Positions 52,463 through 63,140 are shown, numbered from the stretch's first letter. The stretch: 64,000 nucleotides of DNA from Bacillus sp. REN16 (GCF_020731355.1 NZ_JAJFZK010000001.1:248001-312000), one strand, 5' to 3'. Made by a program: numbers and translations. Notes: generated from the letters alone by a model not told the origin.

Positions 52463-52500
52463 TTTGTATAAAAATACGTTTAAACAAATAAAAATACGAG
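52463..52500 (+). promoter_or_regulatory. Tandem ARG-like boxes upstream of carA
   Basis: TTTGTATAAAAATACGTT (52463-52480) matches ten of twelve fixed positions of the ARG box. A second, weaker box at 52483-52500 (AACAAATAAAAATACGAG, right half good) follows after 2 bp. This suggests an internal ArgR-controlled promoter for carAB-argF. Confidence 0.55.
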
Positions 52501-52511
52501 GTGAAACAACC

Positions 52512-52943
52512 ATGAAGGGTTATTTACATTTAGAGAATGGTGAAAGCTTTGAAGGTAATATATACGAAAATAGCTCAGGTACACCAGCAGAAGCTGAAAT
52601 TGTATTTCATACGGGAATGACTGGCTATCAAGACGTAATAACAGATCCTTCCAATAAAGATCAAATTATTGTTTTCACTTACCCCCTCATCGGTAATTGC
52701 GGAATTAATGAGCTTGAGTTTAACACGAAGCCCCAAGTTGCGGGGGTTATTCTATATGAAACCAAGGAAACTCATTCTCACTATGATGGAAAATACTCGC
52801 TAAATCAATATTTAAAGTACTGGAATATTCCATTGCTCTCACATGTGGATACACGTGCAGTTGTGAAACGAATTCGAGACAATAAGACAGAAAAAGCAAT
52901 TATTAGTAAACAACCTGCACTAGCAAAGGTACTTAATTTTTAG
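52512..52943 (+). CDS. carA: CarA, small subunit of carbamoyl-phosphate synthase: N-terminal domain only
   Basis: 143 residues (MKGYLHLENGESFEGNIYEN...), against about 350-380 for CarA. Residues 1-130 are a complete CPSase_sm_chain domain (FHTGMTGYQDVITDPS, TYPLIGNCGIN, HVDTRAVVKRIRDN). The class I glutamine amidotransferase domain, with its Cys-His-Glu triad, is absent; the stop is followed after 28 bp by carB with a good AGGAGAG, and no leftover glutaminase sequence lies between. The product could only support ammonia-dependent synthesis, or needs the pyrimidine-type PyrAA. GAGGTG precedes the ATG. Confidence 0.9.
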   Translation: MKGYLHLENGESFEGNIYENSSGTPAEAEIVFHTGMTGYQDVITDPSNKDQIIVFTYPLIGNCGINELEFNTKPQVAGVILYETKETHSHYDGKYSLNQYLKYWNIPLLSHVDTRAVVKRIRDNKTEKAIISKQPALAKVLNF

Positions 52944-52971
52944 AACATAAGAGGTTAGGAGAGAAAAGTTT

Positions 52972-55900
52972 ATGCCTAAAGATCATTCAATTCAATCAAT
53001 ATTGGTAATTGGCTCGGGCCCAATCGTAATCGGGCAGGCTGCAGAATTTGATTATTCTGGTACACAAGGCTGTCGGGCACTGCGGGAAGAAGGCTACAAA
53101 GTTATTTTAGTAAACAACAATCCTGCAACAATTATGACCGATGAAGTCAATGCCGATGTTGTGTATTTTGAGCCACTTACAGTTGAAAGCATCGAGAAAA
53201 TCATTGCAAAAGAACGTCCAGATGGATTGCTAGCAACCCTGGGTGGTCAAACAGGCTTAAATTTAGCTTTTAGCCTAAGTGAACATGGAATTTTAGATAA
53301 ATATAATGTGAAAGTTCTTGGCACCTCAATTGACTCCATTAAAAAGGGAGAGGACCGAGAGGCTTTTCGTAGCTTAATGAATGAGTTAAATGAGCCAGTT
53401 CCAGACAGTGAAATTGTTACTACTGTTGAGGAAGCAATTGCATTTGTGGAACTGATAGGATTTCCGGTTATTATACGTCCAGCATACACATTGGGGGGAA
53501 CAGGGGGAGGCATTGCTCACGATCAGCAACAATTAATTAATCTTACAAAAAATGGCTTGTCCGAAAGCCCAATTACCCAATGTTTGATTGAAAAAAGTAT
53601 TGCTGGATTTAAAGAAATTGAATATGAAGTTATGCGGGACCAAAATGGCACCTGCATTACAATTTGTAATATGGAAAACATCGATCCAGTTGGCATTCAT
53701 ACGGGAGATTCAATCGTTGTCGCTCCATCACAAACCTTAACAGACGATGAATACAAAATGCTCCAAGCTTCTTCAGCAAAAATTATTTCTGCATTAGGGA
53801 TTGTTGGTGGATGTAATATCCAATTTGCATTAGATCCTTATAGCAAAAACTATTATCTCATTGAAGTGAATCCACGCGTAAGTCGTTCATCTGCGCTTGC
53901 ATCAAAAGCGACCGGCTATCCTATCGCAAAAATTACAGCTAAATTAGCTGTTGGCTTTACATTAGATGAATTAATCAACCCGATAACAGGGAACACATTT
54001 GCCAGTTCAGAACCTGCATTAGATTATGTGGTCGTTAAATTCCCACGCTTCCCATTTGATAAGTTCACAGATGTTCCAAATGTCCTTGGAACCCAAATGA
54101 AAGCAACCGGGGAGGTCATGTCACTTGATGTTAATCTAGAAGGGGCTATCCAAAAGGCGGTTCATTCCTTAGAAGGAGAAAATGAAAGCTTACGCTTACC
54201 AAAATTAGCAAACTTATCAACTGCAGAGCTTTATCAACTTGTTGAAAAAGGCAGCGAAAATCGTTTTTTTGCGGTACTTGAACTGTTAAGAAGAGGAACT
54301 GCAGTAGAGGAAATACATGAAATCTCAAAAATTGATTCATTCTTTCTTTACATTTTCAAATCGTTAGTGGAATACGAAGATCAGGTTGTTCAAACAAAAG
54401 TCAATGAGTTCTCAAAAGAATTCATGCAAGAGTTAAAAGAAAAAGGTTTTACCGACCAATATATCGCTTATCTCAGTGGTGAGGAAGAAAAGACGATTCG
54501 CGAAAAACGTATGGAACTTGGAATTATTCCTAGTTTTAAAAGTGTAGACACATGTGCTGGTGCATTTGCATCCCAGTCGTCTTATTATTATTCTAGCTAT
54601 TTTGGGGAAAATGAAACGCAAGGCTCTGAGAAACAAAAGGTATTAATTCTAGGCTCTGGTCCGATTCGAATTGGTCAAGGGATCGAGTTTGATTACAGCT
54701 CTGTTCATGGGATTTTCGCGTTACAAGAGGAAGGTTATGAGACAATCTTACTGAATAACAATCCTGAAACCGTAAGTACTGATTATGAAATTGCAGATAA
54801 ACTGTTTTTCGAGCCATTAACATTCGAACATGTTATTAATGTGATCGAAGCTGAAAAAGTGGATCAAGTGATCGTACAATTTGGTGGTCAAACAGCCATA
54901 AATCTTGCGCAAAAATTAGAAGCAGCAGGTGTATCGATTGTGGGAATCACCCACGACATTATTGATCAGCTTGAAGATCGTGATCGATTTTATAAGCTGT
55001 TGGAAAAGACGAATATTCCACATATTCCTGGTGAGATTGCAGATAACACGCAAGAATTAGTGGATAAAGCATCAGTGATCGGCTATCCGGTGTTAATCCG
55101 ACCGTCCTATGTAATTGGTGGGAAAGGAATGGTTGTCATCAATGATGAGAAAGAGCTTGCATCCTTTGTCAAAGAGATTCCAACTGATTCATTTCCACTT
55201 CTAATTGATGCATATGTTCCTGGTTTAGAAATTGAAATTGACTTACTGTCCGATGGTAAAGAGATTCTTATTCCTACCATTGTTGAACATATTGAAAAAG
55301 CAGGCGTTCACTCAGGTGACAGTCATGCGATTATGCCAGCTGTTTCATTATCTGAAGAAAACAAGAATACAGTCGCAGTCTACGCAGAAAAAATTGTTCG
55401 TGAATTACAATTTAAAGGGATCATGAATATTCAATTTGTTGTCAATGACAATCAAATTTACGTTCTTGAAGTGAACCCGCGTGCTAGCCGTACAGTCCCC
55501 GTAATAAGTAAAATTACAGGAATTCCGATGGCACAGCTCGCTTCTAAACTTGTACTTGGAAAAACTTTGCAGGAGGTAACATCGCAAACTGGCTTACTAC
55601 CTGATTTGCCTTACTTTACTGTGAAATACCCAGTCTTCTCAACCTATAAACTGCTAGGTGATCCAACTGTTGGGCCGGAAATGAAATCAACTGGTGAAGG
55701 GATTAGTATTGCCGGAACAATTGACGAGGCTTTAACAAAGGTATTCCATAGTTATATCCTTTCGAAAAAAGGTGCAGACGAAATTGTATTCGATATGGAG
55801 CTAATTCCAGAAGAATTTAAGCAAATTGCAAAGGAAATGGGATTAAAGATTTATGCATCAAATGATATTTCTGAATGGAGTAAGAGTGATAAGGCTTTAG

Positions 55901-56097
55901 CATTCGTAAGTTTAACGAATAATGAGGTTTCGAAAAAGAATAAAATTGCGGCAAGTCAAAAGCGAATTCATGTATTTACAGAAATCGAAACATTATATGC
56001 ATTTTTAAAAGCATTACAGGATTCGAACTTTACTGTTATGTCGATTCAAGAACGCAGAAGTTCCTTCAATAAAGAGAAAGAAGTGATTAGCAAATGA
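52972..56097 (+). CDS. carB: CarB, large subunit of carbamoyl-phosphate synthase (arginine type)
   Basis: 1,041 residues, full length. Two ATP-grasp halves: first [19 protein letters not shown] ... GGTGGGIAH ... [20 protein letters not shown]; second [20 protein letters not shown] ... [10 protein letters not shown] ... [11 protein letters not shown]; then a short MGS-like C-terminal region (about 930-1041). It combines bicarbonate, ATP and ammonia. In arginine-specific forms the allosteric domain is reduced, as here. Overlaps argF by 4 bp (ATGA). It is intact, in contrast with carA. Confidence 0.95.
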   Translation: MPKDHSIQSILVIGSGPIVIGQAAEFDYSGTQGCRALREEGYKVILVNNNPATIMTDEVNADVVYFEPLTVESIEKIIAKERPDGLLATLGGQTGLNLAFSLSEHGILDKYNVKVLGTSIDSIKKGEDREAFRSLMNELNEPVPDSEIVTTVEEAIAFVELIGFPVIIRPAYTLGGTGGGIAHDQQQLINLTKNGLSESPITQCLIEKSIAGFKEIEYEVMRDQNGTCITICNMENIDPVGIHTGDSIVVAPSQTLTDDEYKMLQASSAKIISALGIVGGCNIQFALDPYSKNYYLIEVNPRVSRSSALASKATGYPIAKITAKLAVGFTLDELINPITGNTFASSEPALDYVVVKFPRFPFDKFTDVPNVLGTQMKATGEVMSLDVNLEGAIQKAVHSLEGENESLRLPKLANLSTAELYQLVEKGSENRFFAVLELLRRGTAVEEIHEISKIDSFFLYIFKSLVEYEDQVVQTKVNEFSKEFMQELKEKGFTDQYIAYLSGEEEKTIREKRMELGIIPSFKSVDTCAGAFASQSSYYYSSYFGENETQGSEKQKVLILGSGPIRIGQGIEFDYSSVHGIFALQEEGYETILLNNNPETVSTDYEIADKLFFEPLTFEHVINVIEAEKVDQVIVQFGGQTAINLAQKLEAAGVSIVGITHDIIDQLEDRDRFYKLLEKTNIPHIPGEIADNTQELVDKASVIGYPVLIRPSYVIGGKGMVVINDEKELASFVKEIPTDSFPLLIDAYVPGLEIEIDLLSDGKEILIPTIVEHIEKAGVHSGDSHAIMPAVSLSEENKNTVAVYAEKIVRELQFKGIMNIQFVVNDNQIYVLEVNPRASRTVPVISKITGIPMAQLASKLVLGKTLQEVTSQTGLLPDLPYFTVKYPVFSTYKLLGDPTVGPEMKSTGEGISIAGTIDEALTKVFHSYILSKKGADEIVFDMELIPEEFKQIAKEMGLKIYASNDISEWSKSDKALAFVSLTNNEVSKKNKIAASQKRIHVFTEIETLYAFLKALQDSNFTVMSIQERRSSFNKEKEVISK

Positions 56098-57053
56098 CAA
56101 CTACTTTAACACATGATGTAAGCGGGGCCTTAAAAGGAAAGGATTTACTTACTCTAATAGATTTAACGCAGGAAGATATTATCGGTTTGTTAGATTCAGC
56201 ACTTGACATAAAACAAAAGCATAAAAATGGGGAAGAAACTTCTTATTTAAAAGGAAAAACATTGGCGATGATTTTTGAAAAGCATTCAACGCGTACAAGA
56301 GTTTCTTTTGAAGCTGGGATGCTTCAGCTTGGAGGTAATGCAATTTATCTCAATAGCAATGATATGCAGCTTGGTAGAGGAGAATCAATTGCCGATACAG
56401 CGATGGTTTTATCAGAGTATGTTGATGCTATCATGATTCGTACATTTGAACATGAAAAAATTGAGGAACTCGCAAACTTCGCGAGTATTCCAGTTATCAA
56501 TGGCTTGACTGAAGATTTTCACCCATGCCAAGCGCTGGCAGATCTGCTAACAATATATGAACATAAGAAATCCTTTAAAGGCAATAAGCTTGTCTATGTT
56601 GGCGATGGCAATAATGTAGCCCATTCCTTAATGATTGCTGCTGCCAAGGTAGGATTAGATTGTACTGTTGTTTGTCCACCAAAATATGCTCCAAAGACTT
56701 TTATTGTAGAGAAAGCAAAAGAGATCGCGAAAGAGACTAATGCCGTCATTGAGATCAGTCATGATCCAGTCGAAGGATTAAAAGGTGCAGATTTTATATA
56801 CACTGATGTTTGGGCAAGTATGGGCCAGGAACAGGAACAGCAAGAAAGGCTGGAAGCGTTCATGCCATACCAAGTGAATTCAGAACTTGTAAGTGCGGCG
56901 AATGATGATTACTTGTTCATGCACTGTCTACCTGCACATCGTGGTGAAGAAGTATCAGCTGAAGTGATCGATGGTCCCCATTCCGTTGTATTTGAACAAG
57001 CAGGGAATCGCCTGCATGCTCAGAAAGCCGTTTTAAAAGCAATTATGGAATAG
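56094..57053 (+). CDS. argF: ArgF, ornithine carbamoyltransferase
   Basis: 319 residues. Carbamoyl-phosphate site [11 protein letters not shown], and ornithine-site residues DVWASMG and [12 protein letters not shown]. Last gene of the arginine operon; ATGA overlap with carB, then a terminator. Confidence 0.96.
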   Translation: MTTTLTHDVSGALKGKDLLTLIDLTQEDIIGLLDSALDIKQKHKNGEETSYLKGKTLAMIFEKHSTRTRVSFEAGMLQLGGNAIYLNSNDMQLGRGESIADTAMVLSEYVDAIMIRTFEHEKIEELANFASIPVINGLTEDFHPCQALADLLTIYEHKKSFKGNKLVYVGDGNNVAHSLMIAAAKVGLDCTVVCPPKYAPKTFIVEKAKEIAKETNAVIEISHDPVEGLKGADFIYTDVWASMGQEQEQQERLEAFMPYQVNSELVSAANDDYLFMHCLPAHRGEEVSAEVIDGPHSVVFEQAGNRLHAQKAVLKAIME

Positions 57054-57063
57054 AAATTTTTTA

Positions 57064-57093
57064 GCCTCAGCCTTAATGGTATGAGGTTTTTTT
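57064..57093 (+). terminator. Terminator of the arginine operon
   Basis: CCTCA / TGAGG-type stem with a TTTTTTT tail. Confidence 0.75.
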
Positions 57094-57154
57094 CATGATT
57101 TGAAAGACGAGTGGGAATAGTAATCATGTATTACTATTCAAAAGGAGGATTATG

Positions 57155-57334
57155 ATGGGGCAAAGTCATGAATTTCGTGCAGGGCAAAAAGCACCGAATA
57201 ATGGGATTTATGTTGAAATCGGTGATACTGGGGCTACGGTTAAGAATCCGAAAAGTGTAAAATTAAATGCCGGAGACCCATTCCCAGAAAACTCTAATGA
57301 CGAGAGAAAATGGACATATAAAAGAAAACCTTAA
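57155..57334 (+). CDS. yjzC: YjzC-like small protein
   Basis: 59 residues, MGQSHEFRAGQKAPNNGIYV..., with the family's GIYVEIGDTG and a C-terminal KWTYKRKP. Function unknown; the family is common in spore formers. Start: second of two ATGs, six bases after AAAGGAGG. Same place as in B. subtilis, after argF. Confidence 0.88.
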   Translation: MGQSHEFRAGQKAPNNGIYVEIGDTGATVKNPKSVKLNAGDPFPENSNDERKWTYKRKP

Positions 57335-57340
57335 GAAATC

Positions 57341-57518
57341 CGAAAAGTGCAAGGCGCCCCAATTCCAGCTAAGAGCAGGCACGTCCTGTGCCTAACGCTG
57401 GAATCCTAGCCGTCCTGGCAAGGGCGACAAGCATAAGAAAAGCGCTGACAGAAGGTGCATTTTACCTTCCGAAGCGATTGGCTAGACCATAGAGCCGATG
57501 GCGCCTGGAACTAGACAA
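57341..57518. repeat. Intergenic repeat family B, copy 3 (inverted)
   Basis: CGAAAAGTGCAAGGCGCCCC ... GATGGCGCCTGGAACTAGAC; reverse orientation relative to copies 1 and 2 and about 50 bp longer, with an extra internal hairpin (GCAGGCACGTCCTGTGC). It ends directly at a terminator. Confidence 0.82.
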
Positions 57519-57546
57519 AAAAAAGACCCAGTCGGGTCTTTTTTTG
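57519..57546. terminator. Bidirectional terminator between repeat B copy 3 and yjzD
   Basis: AAAAGACCC / GGGTCTTTTTTT around AGTC. Confidence 0.85.
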
Positions 57547-57548
57547 TA

Positions 57549-57746
57549 TTAATGATTAGGTTCCTGGGCAGGCTCATTTGGAATAACAGAACCTAAAATA
57601 ATGATTAGGGCTGTAACGATAACAGCTACGATTGAAGCTGTTTTAAATGAATATGTAGCTGCCTGCATTGATCCAATAACATATGAAGCCATTTGGATTA
57701 GGAGGAATGTCCAGAAAAAGGTCCAAAAATAACGCAAAGTCTTCAC
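57549..57746 (-). CDS. yjzD: YjzD, DUF2929 small membrane protein
   Basis: 65 residues with two hydrophobic helices (RYFWTFFWTFLLIQMASYVIG and TASIVAVIVTALIIILGSVI) and an acidic/Pro tail. Fits DUF2929 (YjzD), unknown function. Position as in B. subtilis. Confidence 0.85.
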   Translation of the reverse strand: MKTLRYFWTFFWTFLLIQMASYVIGSMQAATYSFKTASIVAVIVTALIIILGSVIPNEPAQEPNH

Positions 57747-57888
57747 CTCATTAAACGATATATGTAATTAGTTTACCACAAATGTCATCTGATAGAAAAG
57801 ATATTTATAGGCATTTCCCCCTTTCATCTTTAATTACACAACATACACTAATAACGAAGGACGAATTCAGGAGTAGGGGAAGAGATCA

Positions 57889-58620
57889 ATGGTACAGAAC
57901 AAACTTTTTTTCAAGCTCGATACGGAGTGGTCTGCTCTTCATTTGCCAAAACGTCCAAATGGATTCGCTGTTTTAATCATCGGGGATAACACAAATTTTG
58001 TAGAAGAAAACACGAGCTATTGGCTCCAAAACTACGCAAGGTCTCAGATTCTCGAATACCTAAAGGATGAAGGATATACTGTATTTTATTCAAACTTATA
58101 CGGTGCAAATTGGGGTAATCCGGCTTCCGTCAAATTAGCAACACAGCTCTATCACATCATAATGAAACGGGAAATCTTAAATAAGCGCATTCACATTCTG
58201 GCGGAGGGAATGGGTGCATTAACAGCTATGCAATTAAGCAATAAGCTAAAGCAAGAAATTCGCTCAATGGCATTTCTAAATCCATGCATTGATTTGGTGG
58301 CACATATAGATAAAGAAAGAAAAAATAAATTTTATTATAAAAAGCTGAGAAAAGAAATTGCGCGAGCTTATCAGATTGAGGAAAGAGAAGTTGAATCGAA
58401 AATTGAAGCATTGGCGCCAAAAGATAATTTGCTTTTTCAAAATATCCCTATTAAAATTTGGCATAGCACAAATGAAAAGACATACACTCCTGAAATCCAC
58501 AGTAAAAAATATAAAGGCGAAAATGAGCTGGTTACGCTTAGCTATCATATTAGTGAAAATACGTATGCGTTTAGTCGCTCAATCGGTAGCTATTACAAAG
58601 AAAATGAAAAAGAATTATAA
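57889..58620 (+). CDS. yjaU: YjaU-like alpha/beta hydrolase-type protein
   Basis: 243 residues. LHLPKRPNGFAVLIIGDNTNF at the start and HILAEGMGALTAMQLS in the middle resemble an alpha/beta hydrolase core, but the nucleophile position is Gly-Met-Gly with Glu before it (no Ser), so hydrolase activity is doubtful. Assigned by position between yjzD and yjaV. GGGGAAG lies upstream of the ATG. Confidence 0.75.
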   Translation: MVQNKLFFKLDTEWSALHLPKRPNGFAVLIIGDNTNFVEENTSYWLQNYARSQILEYLKDEGYTVFYSNLYGANWGNPASVKLATQLYHIIMKREILNKRIHILAEGMGALTAMQLSNKLKQEIRSMAFLNPCIDLVAHIDKERKNKFYYKKLRKEIARAYQIEEREVESKIEALAPKDNLLFQNIPIKIWHSTNEKTYTPEIHSKKYKGENELVTLSYHISENTYAFSRSIGSYYKENEKEL

Positions 58621-58656
58621 AAAGTCCCTTTTCTTTTATAGAAACGGGACTTTTTA
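58620..58656. terminator. Terminator of yjaU
   Basis: AAAAAGTCCC / GGGACTTTTT with a 17-base loop, directly after the stop. Confidence 0.8.
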
Positions 58657-58707
58657 TTTGCACTCTTGCATACCTTACTGTAACAAATTGTATGGGGGAT
58701 GTTGCAA

Positions 58708-59274
58708 GTGAAAAAGGTCATCCTATTCGATGCTTTCTCGTTTGTAGGATATGGACTCTGCTGTAGAATGTTAGACAAAGAAATCCATGTGGTTGGAGTA
58801 GATACAAATCCAAAAGAAAATAGCCAAGAAGAGGATAATATGCTGCGTATTGGCCGTAATGCCTTTTTTGAATTTATTGAGCAATCGAAAGCAATTGTGA
58901 ATCAACGTCTGTTCATAAATACAAATGCGGTGATTTACCCTTGGAATAATCCGAACACCTCGGAACGTAATCAAGAAAAAGAAGAAAATCTTGATTTAGT
59001 TCTTAAATATTGTTGTGATGCAAAAGCGAAGTTAATTCTCGTCTCGGCCCATTCATTGGAGCGAAATCCAAATGATGATGTGAACGATGAACTTGATGAT
59101 AGATGGTATTCCAAAATTAATATTGAGAGCAGTTTTTTTGAGCATCGAAAAGTACGAACAAATAATATTGACTTTTTATTTACGTTTATTGATTTTTCAA
59201 GTAAAGAGTTGGAGGAGGGAATCAATAAAAAGAATGATCATAAAGAGTGGATTTCCCAAAACTTTTATACCTAA
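58708..59274 (+). CDS. yjaV: YjaV-like protein
   Basis: 188 residues from a GTG start nine bases after GGGGG. MKKVILFDAFSFVGYGLCCR, with VDTNPKEN following, looks like a Rossmann-type NAD(P)-binding start with an incomplete glycine motif. No catalytic pattern visible. Assigned by position (yjaU-yjaV-med). Confidence 0.75.
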   Translation: MKKVILFDAFSFVGYGLCCRMLDKEIHVVGVDTNPKENSQEEDNMLRIGRNAFFEFIEQSKAIVNQRLFINTNAVIYPWNNPNTSERNQEKEENLDLVLKYCCDAKAKLILVSAHSLERNPNDDVNDELDDRWYSKINIESSFFEHRKVRTNNIDFLFTFIDFSSKELEEGINKKNDHKEWISQNFYT

Positions 59275-59364
59275 AAGACCACTTTTGCTTTCCAATTCTA
59301 TCAAAGTACAATAAAATATTATTATAAATAGATGTTTGTTTTGTTTTTTGAAGGAGTTGTAGTC

Positions 59365-60321
59365 ATGCAAAAGCTGTTTAGGTGGGTGACACTTTTATTC
59401 CTATTGAGCATCCTCGTATCTTGTGGACAAACAGATGCCAATACTGGGCTGAAAAAAGTAGGCTTACTAGTACCGAATACAATTGATGATCAAGTATGGG
59501 GTACTGAGGGATATAAGGGGTTATTGCAAATAAAATCAAAATTTCAGGTTGATGTCTTTTACAAAGAAGGGATTACTTCGGAAGCGGCGACACGAACAGC
59601 TGTGAATGAATTTGCAGATAAAGGCGTCAATTTAATTTTTGGTCATGGAAGTGAATACGCTGAAATTTTTAATGAAATTGCAGATGATTACCCTGATGTC
59701 CAATTCGTTTTTTTTAATGGGAATACAAGAAAAGAGAATGTTACGAGCCTAAACTTTGAAGGGCATGCTATGGGCTTTTTCGGTGGTATGGTCGCTGGAA
59801 AAATGACAGAAGCAAACAAAGTCGGAATTATTGCCGCATTTGAATGGCAACCGGAGATCAATGGATTTTATGAAGGTGTTTTATTTCAAAATGATAAAGT
59901 GGATGTAGACATTGGCTATGTTCAAAACTGGGACGACGATGAAAAGGCAATATCAATCGCGGAAAAAATGATAGCTGACGGTATAGATATCATATATCCT
60001 GCTGGGGATGGCTACAATGTCCCTGTAATCGAAAGATTGAAAGAAGATGGCCTCTATGCGATTGGGTATGTTTCAGACCAATCAGACTTGGGAAAAGAAA
60101 CGGTTTATACAAGCACTGTTCAGCATATCGACCAACTCTACTTATTAGTAGCAAATCAATTTAATAACGATGAACTCGCATCAGGAACCCTTTATTTTGA
60201 TTTTCAGGACGATGTCATTTCAATGGGTACTTTTAGCCCGAAAGTAGATGAAAAGTTTGTAAAGGAATTAAAAGGGTATATTAAAGAATATAAAGAGACA
60301 GGGGATCTTCCTTCAAAATAG
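59365..60321 (+). CDS. med: Med, BMP/PnrA-family lipoprotein, positive effector of competence
   Basis: 318 residues. Lipobox ILVSCG (Cys near 20), then a periplasmic-binding fold: GLLVPNTIDDQVWGTEGYKGL, GHGSEYAEIF, GHAMGFFGGMVAGKM and YVSDQSDLG. The fold is the nucleoside-binding BMP family; B. subtilis Med (317 residues) stimulates comK expression. ATG 59365 has AAGGAG upstream. The comZ gene that follows med in B. subtilis is not found here. Confidence 0.9.
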   Translation: MQKLFRWVTLLFLLSILVSCGQTDANTGLKKVGLLVPNTIDDQVWGTEGYKGLLQIKSKFQVDVFYKEGITSEAATRTAVNEFADKGVNLIFGHGSEYAEIFNEIADDYPDVQFVFFNGNTRKENVTSLNFEGHAMGFFGGMVAGKMTEANKVGIIAAFEWQPEINGFYEGVLFQNDKVDVDIGYVQNWDDDEKAISIAEKMIADGIDIIYPAGDGYNVPVIERLKEDGLYAIGYVSDQSDLGKETVYTSTVQHIDQLYLLVANQFNNDELASGTLYFDFQDDVISMGTFSPKVDEKFVKELKGYIKEYKETGDLPSK

Positions 60322-60358
60322 AAGAAGCTATCACATGGGTGATAGCTTCTTATTTTTT
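60322..60358. terminator. Terminator of med
   Basis: Perfect 13-bp stem AAGAAGCTATCAC / GTGATAGCTTCTT around ATGG, followed by ATTTTTTTC; also overlaps the end of the convergent gene. Confidence 0.9.
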
Positions 60359-60607
60359 TCGAAAATAATCCAGGAGGGGGGAAAGGTCTTTTAATGCTGG
60401 CTTGATTTTATCAATAGACGTCATAATCTCATCTATTTGACCCATCAATTTATTGAAATCAACTGCATCTTCTTTTTTTATTTCCTGCTCTTTATTTCCT
60501 GCACTCCTGTCCCTTTGGCCAAACATTAGGCGATCAAATCGATTCAACTTGGGCGCTTCGACTTCTTCCTCTGGTTTACCATCATTATTTTCTTGCACCT
60601 TACTCAT
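60350..60607 (-). CDS. Uncharacterised protein between med and fabHA
   Basis: 85 residues: a disordered acidic N-terminus, then LNRFDRLMFGQRDR, an acidic/basic linker, and an amphipathic helix DFNKLMGQIDEIMTSIDKIKPALKDLSPLL. It lies where B. subtilis has yjzB but I cannot confirm homology. Possible binding or scaffolding protein; function unknown. Confidence 0.7.
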   Translation of the reverse strand: MSKVQENNDGKPEEEVEAPKLNRFDRLMFGQRDRSAGNKEQEIKKEDAVDFNKLMGQIDEIMTSIDKIKPALKDLSPLLDYFRKK

Positions 60608-60748
60608 TTTTTATCACCATCTTACGTTTGAAATTTCAACAGATCATTTTTACTATATTCTTATGTATCATTGGGAAAAATGAAATAGACCTGTATCACG
60701 TAAAACACTAGGCAAACGTGGATTCTTACAAAAAATCAAGCCAAAGAG

Positions 60749-60798
60749 TTGATAACAATTAAAAAATGAATTAAAATTAGTACCAAGTCATAAGAATT
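60749..60798 (+). promoter_or_regulatory. fabHA-fabF promoter with FapR operator
   Basis: -35 TTGATA (60749-60754), 17-bp spacer, -10 TAAAAT (60772-60777). TTAGTACCAAGTCATAA (60778-60794) matches the FapR consensus TTAGTACC..GT..TAA and overlaps the start point. FapR represses fatty-acid synthesis genes until malonyl-CoA releases it. Confidence 0.85.
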
Positions 60799-60875
60799 GA
60801 TAATAAGAAAATCTTGGAATATAAAAAACTTATTCTATAAATTTGAAGTTTTCTCATTAAAAGGGAGATGTTTAT

Positions 60876-61808
60876 ATGGGTGTAGGAATAATCGGAATCA
60901 ATCGATTCGTACCAGAAAGAGTGGTAACAAATCAGGATCTTGAAAAAATTATAGACACATCTGATGAATGGATTCGTACACGAACAGGAATAGAAGAACG
61001 TAGAATTGCCGATGATGATACAAATACATCAGATATGGCGTTTGAGGCAGCACGTAAAGCGATGGATGATGCGGGAGTTACAGCGGAACAATTAGACATG
61101 ATCATTGTTGCGACAGTAACGCCTGACCATCCATTCCCGTCAGTAGCATGTATGATTCAAGAACGTCTAGGTGCTAAAAATGCAGCTGCGATGGATATTA
61201 GTGCGGCATGTGCAGGATTTATGTACGGAATCATCACAGGAAAACAATTCATTGAAACGGGTACCTACAAGCACGTATTAGTAGTAGGCGTTGAAAAACT
61301 TTCAAAAATAGTAGACTGGAGCGATCGAAATACAGCTGTATTATTCGGTGACGGAGCGGGTGCAGCAGTTCTTGGTGAAGTTTCAGAAGGCAGAGGTATT
61401 CTTTCTTTTGAATTAGGTGCAGATGGTACAGGTGGTAAACATCTTTACCAGGACGAACACATAATCATGAATGGTCGTGAAGTATTCAAATTTGCGGTAA
61501 GGCAAATGGGTGAATCCAGTGTAAATGTGATTGAGAAAGCTGGATTAAATCGAGAAGATGTAGATTATTTAATCCCTCACCAAGCTAATATTCGAATCAT
61601 GGAAGCTTCAAGGGAAAGACTTGAACTACCAGTTGAAAAGATGTCAAAAACAGTCAATCAGTTCGGAAATACATCTGCAGCCTCAATCCCAATTTCAATT
61701 GTTGAGGATATTCAAGCAGGAAAAATTAAAGACGATGACGTAATAGTAATGGTAGGATTTGGTGGAGGTTTAACCTGGGGTGCCATCTGTATTAAATGGG
61801 GGCGCTAA
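60876..61808 (+). CDS. fabHA: FabH, beta-ketoacyl-ACP synthase III
   Basis: 310 residues. Catalytic Cys in [11 protein letters not shown], His in [11 protein letters not shown], Asn in QFGNTSAAS. It condenses an acyl-CoA (branched starters in bacilli) with malonyl-ACP. AAAGGGAG lies before the ATG. Operon with fabF under FapR. Confidence 0.96.
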   Translation: MGVGIIGINRFVPERVVTNQDLEKIIDTSDEWIRTRTGIEERRIADDDTNTSDMAFEAARKAMDDAGVTAEQLDMIIVATVTPDHPFPSVACMIQERLGAKNAAAMDISAACAGFMYGIITGKQFIETGTYKHVLVVGVEKLSKIVDWSDRNTAVLFGDGAGAAVLGEVSEGRGILSFELGADGTGGKHLYQDEHIIMNGREVFKFAVRQMGESSVNVIEKAGLNREDVDYLIPHQANIRIMEASRERLELPVEKMSKTVNQFGNTSAASIPISIVEDIQAGKIKDDDVIVMVGFGGGLTWGAICIKWGR

Positions 61809-61887
61809 GGACCTACATTCACTTGGAAAACACCAATTATTGTAATTTAGGATAGAAATTTTGAATGTGGTTGGAAGGAGAAAGGTT

Positions 61888-63126
61888 ATGCAAAAGAAAC
61901 GTGTAGTAGTTACTGGTTTAGGCACAGTTTCACCGTTAGGAAACGATGTGAAAACAACATGGGAAAACGCCAAAAACGGAGTCTCAGGTATTGGTCCATT
62001 AACAAGAGTGAACATTGAGGGATTACCTGCAAAGGTAGCAGCGGAATTAAAGGATTTTAATCCGGAAAATTATATGGATAAAAAAGAAGTACGTCGTATG
62101 GACCGCTTCACACAATACGCTATGGCTGCATCCTTCATGGCAGTAGAAGATGCTAATTTAACGATTACCGAAGAAATTGCGCCACGAGTTGGAGTATGGA
62201 TTGGTTCAGGTATTGGCGGTATGGAAACACATGAAGAACAGCACAAAATTTTCTTAGAAAAAGGCTATCGCCGTGTAAGTCCATTTTATGTGCCAATGAT
62301 GATTCCAGATATGGCAGCAGGTCAAGTATCCATTGCCCTTGGAGCAAAAGGCATTAACACATGTACGGTTACGGCATGTGCGACAGGTACAAACTCAATT
62401 GGAGATGCTTTTAAAGTCATCCAGCGTGGAGATGCGGACGTCATGATCACAGGTGGGACAGAGGCACCATTAACCAACATGTCATTTGCTGGATTCGTTT
62501 CTGCAAGAGCATTATCTTTGAACCCAGATCCAAATACAGCAAGCCGTCCGTTTGATAAAAACCGAGATGGATTTGTAATGGGTGAGGGAGCTGGAATTCT
62601 TGTTCTTGAAGAACTTGAACATGCATTAGCACGTGGTGCTCATATTTACGCAGAAATCGTAGGTTATGGATCTACTGGAGATGCTCACCATATTACAGCT
62701 CCAGCACCAGGCGGAGAAGGCGGAGCACGCGCAATGCGACAAGCTATTGCTGATGCTGGACTTACTCCAAACGATGTAAATTACATCAATGCTCACGGAA
62801 CCAGCACAGACTACAATGATAAATTTGAAACTGCTGCAATTAAAGAAGTTTTTGGTGAACATGCTTATAATGTAGCAATTAGTTCAACAAAATCAATGAC
62901 GGGACATTTACTTGGAGCGGCAGGCGGTGTGGAAGCAATTTTCTCTATACTTGCTATTCAAGAAGGAATTATCCCGCCAACCATTAATTATGAAACACCA
63001 GATCCAGAATGTGATTTAGACTATGTCCCTAATAAAGCAAGAGAGCAGGAAGTAAATGTAGCATTAAGTAACTCTCTTGGTTTCGGCGGACACAACGCAA
63101 CCATTCTATTTAAGAAATATCAATAA
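61888..63126 (+). CDS. fabF: FabF, beta-ketoacyl-ACP synthase II
   Basis: 412 residues. [15 protein letters not shown], catalytic Cys in [12 protein letters not shown], His in [11 protein letters not shown] and [12 protein letters not shown]. Elongating condensing enzyme of fatty-acid synthesis. ATG chosen with AAGGAG eight bases upstream; an upstream in-frame extension is rejected. Confidence 0.96.
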   Translation: MQKKRVVVTGLGTVSPLGNDVKTTWENAKNGVSGIGPLTRVNIEGLPAKVAAELKDFNPENYMDKKEVRRMDRFTQYAMAASFMAVEDANLTITEEIAPRVGVWIGSGIGGMETHEEQHKIFLEKGYRRVSPFYVPMMIPDMAAGQVSIALGAKGINTCTVTACATGTNSIGDAFKVIQRGDADVMITGGTEAPLTNMSFAGFVSARALSLNPDPNTASRPFDKNRDGFVMGEGAGILVLEELEHALARGAHIYAEIVGYGSTGDAHHITAPAPGGEGGARAMRQAIADAGLTPNDVNYINAHGTSTDYNDKFETAAIKEVFGEHAYNVAISSTKSMTGHLLGAAGGVEAIFSILAIQEGIIPPTINYETPDPECDLDYVPNKAREQEVNVALSNSLGFGGHNATILFKKYQ

Positions 63127-63140
63127 TATTTTTTAGTATA

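Noticed and set aside
52944-52971. Hidden glutaminase domain of carA in another frame
   Set aside because: Only 28 bp separate the carA stop from carB, so no domain can be encoded there.
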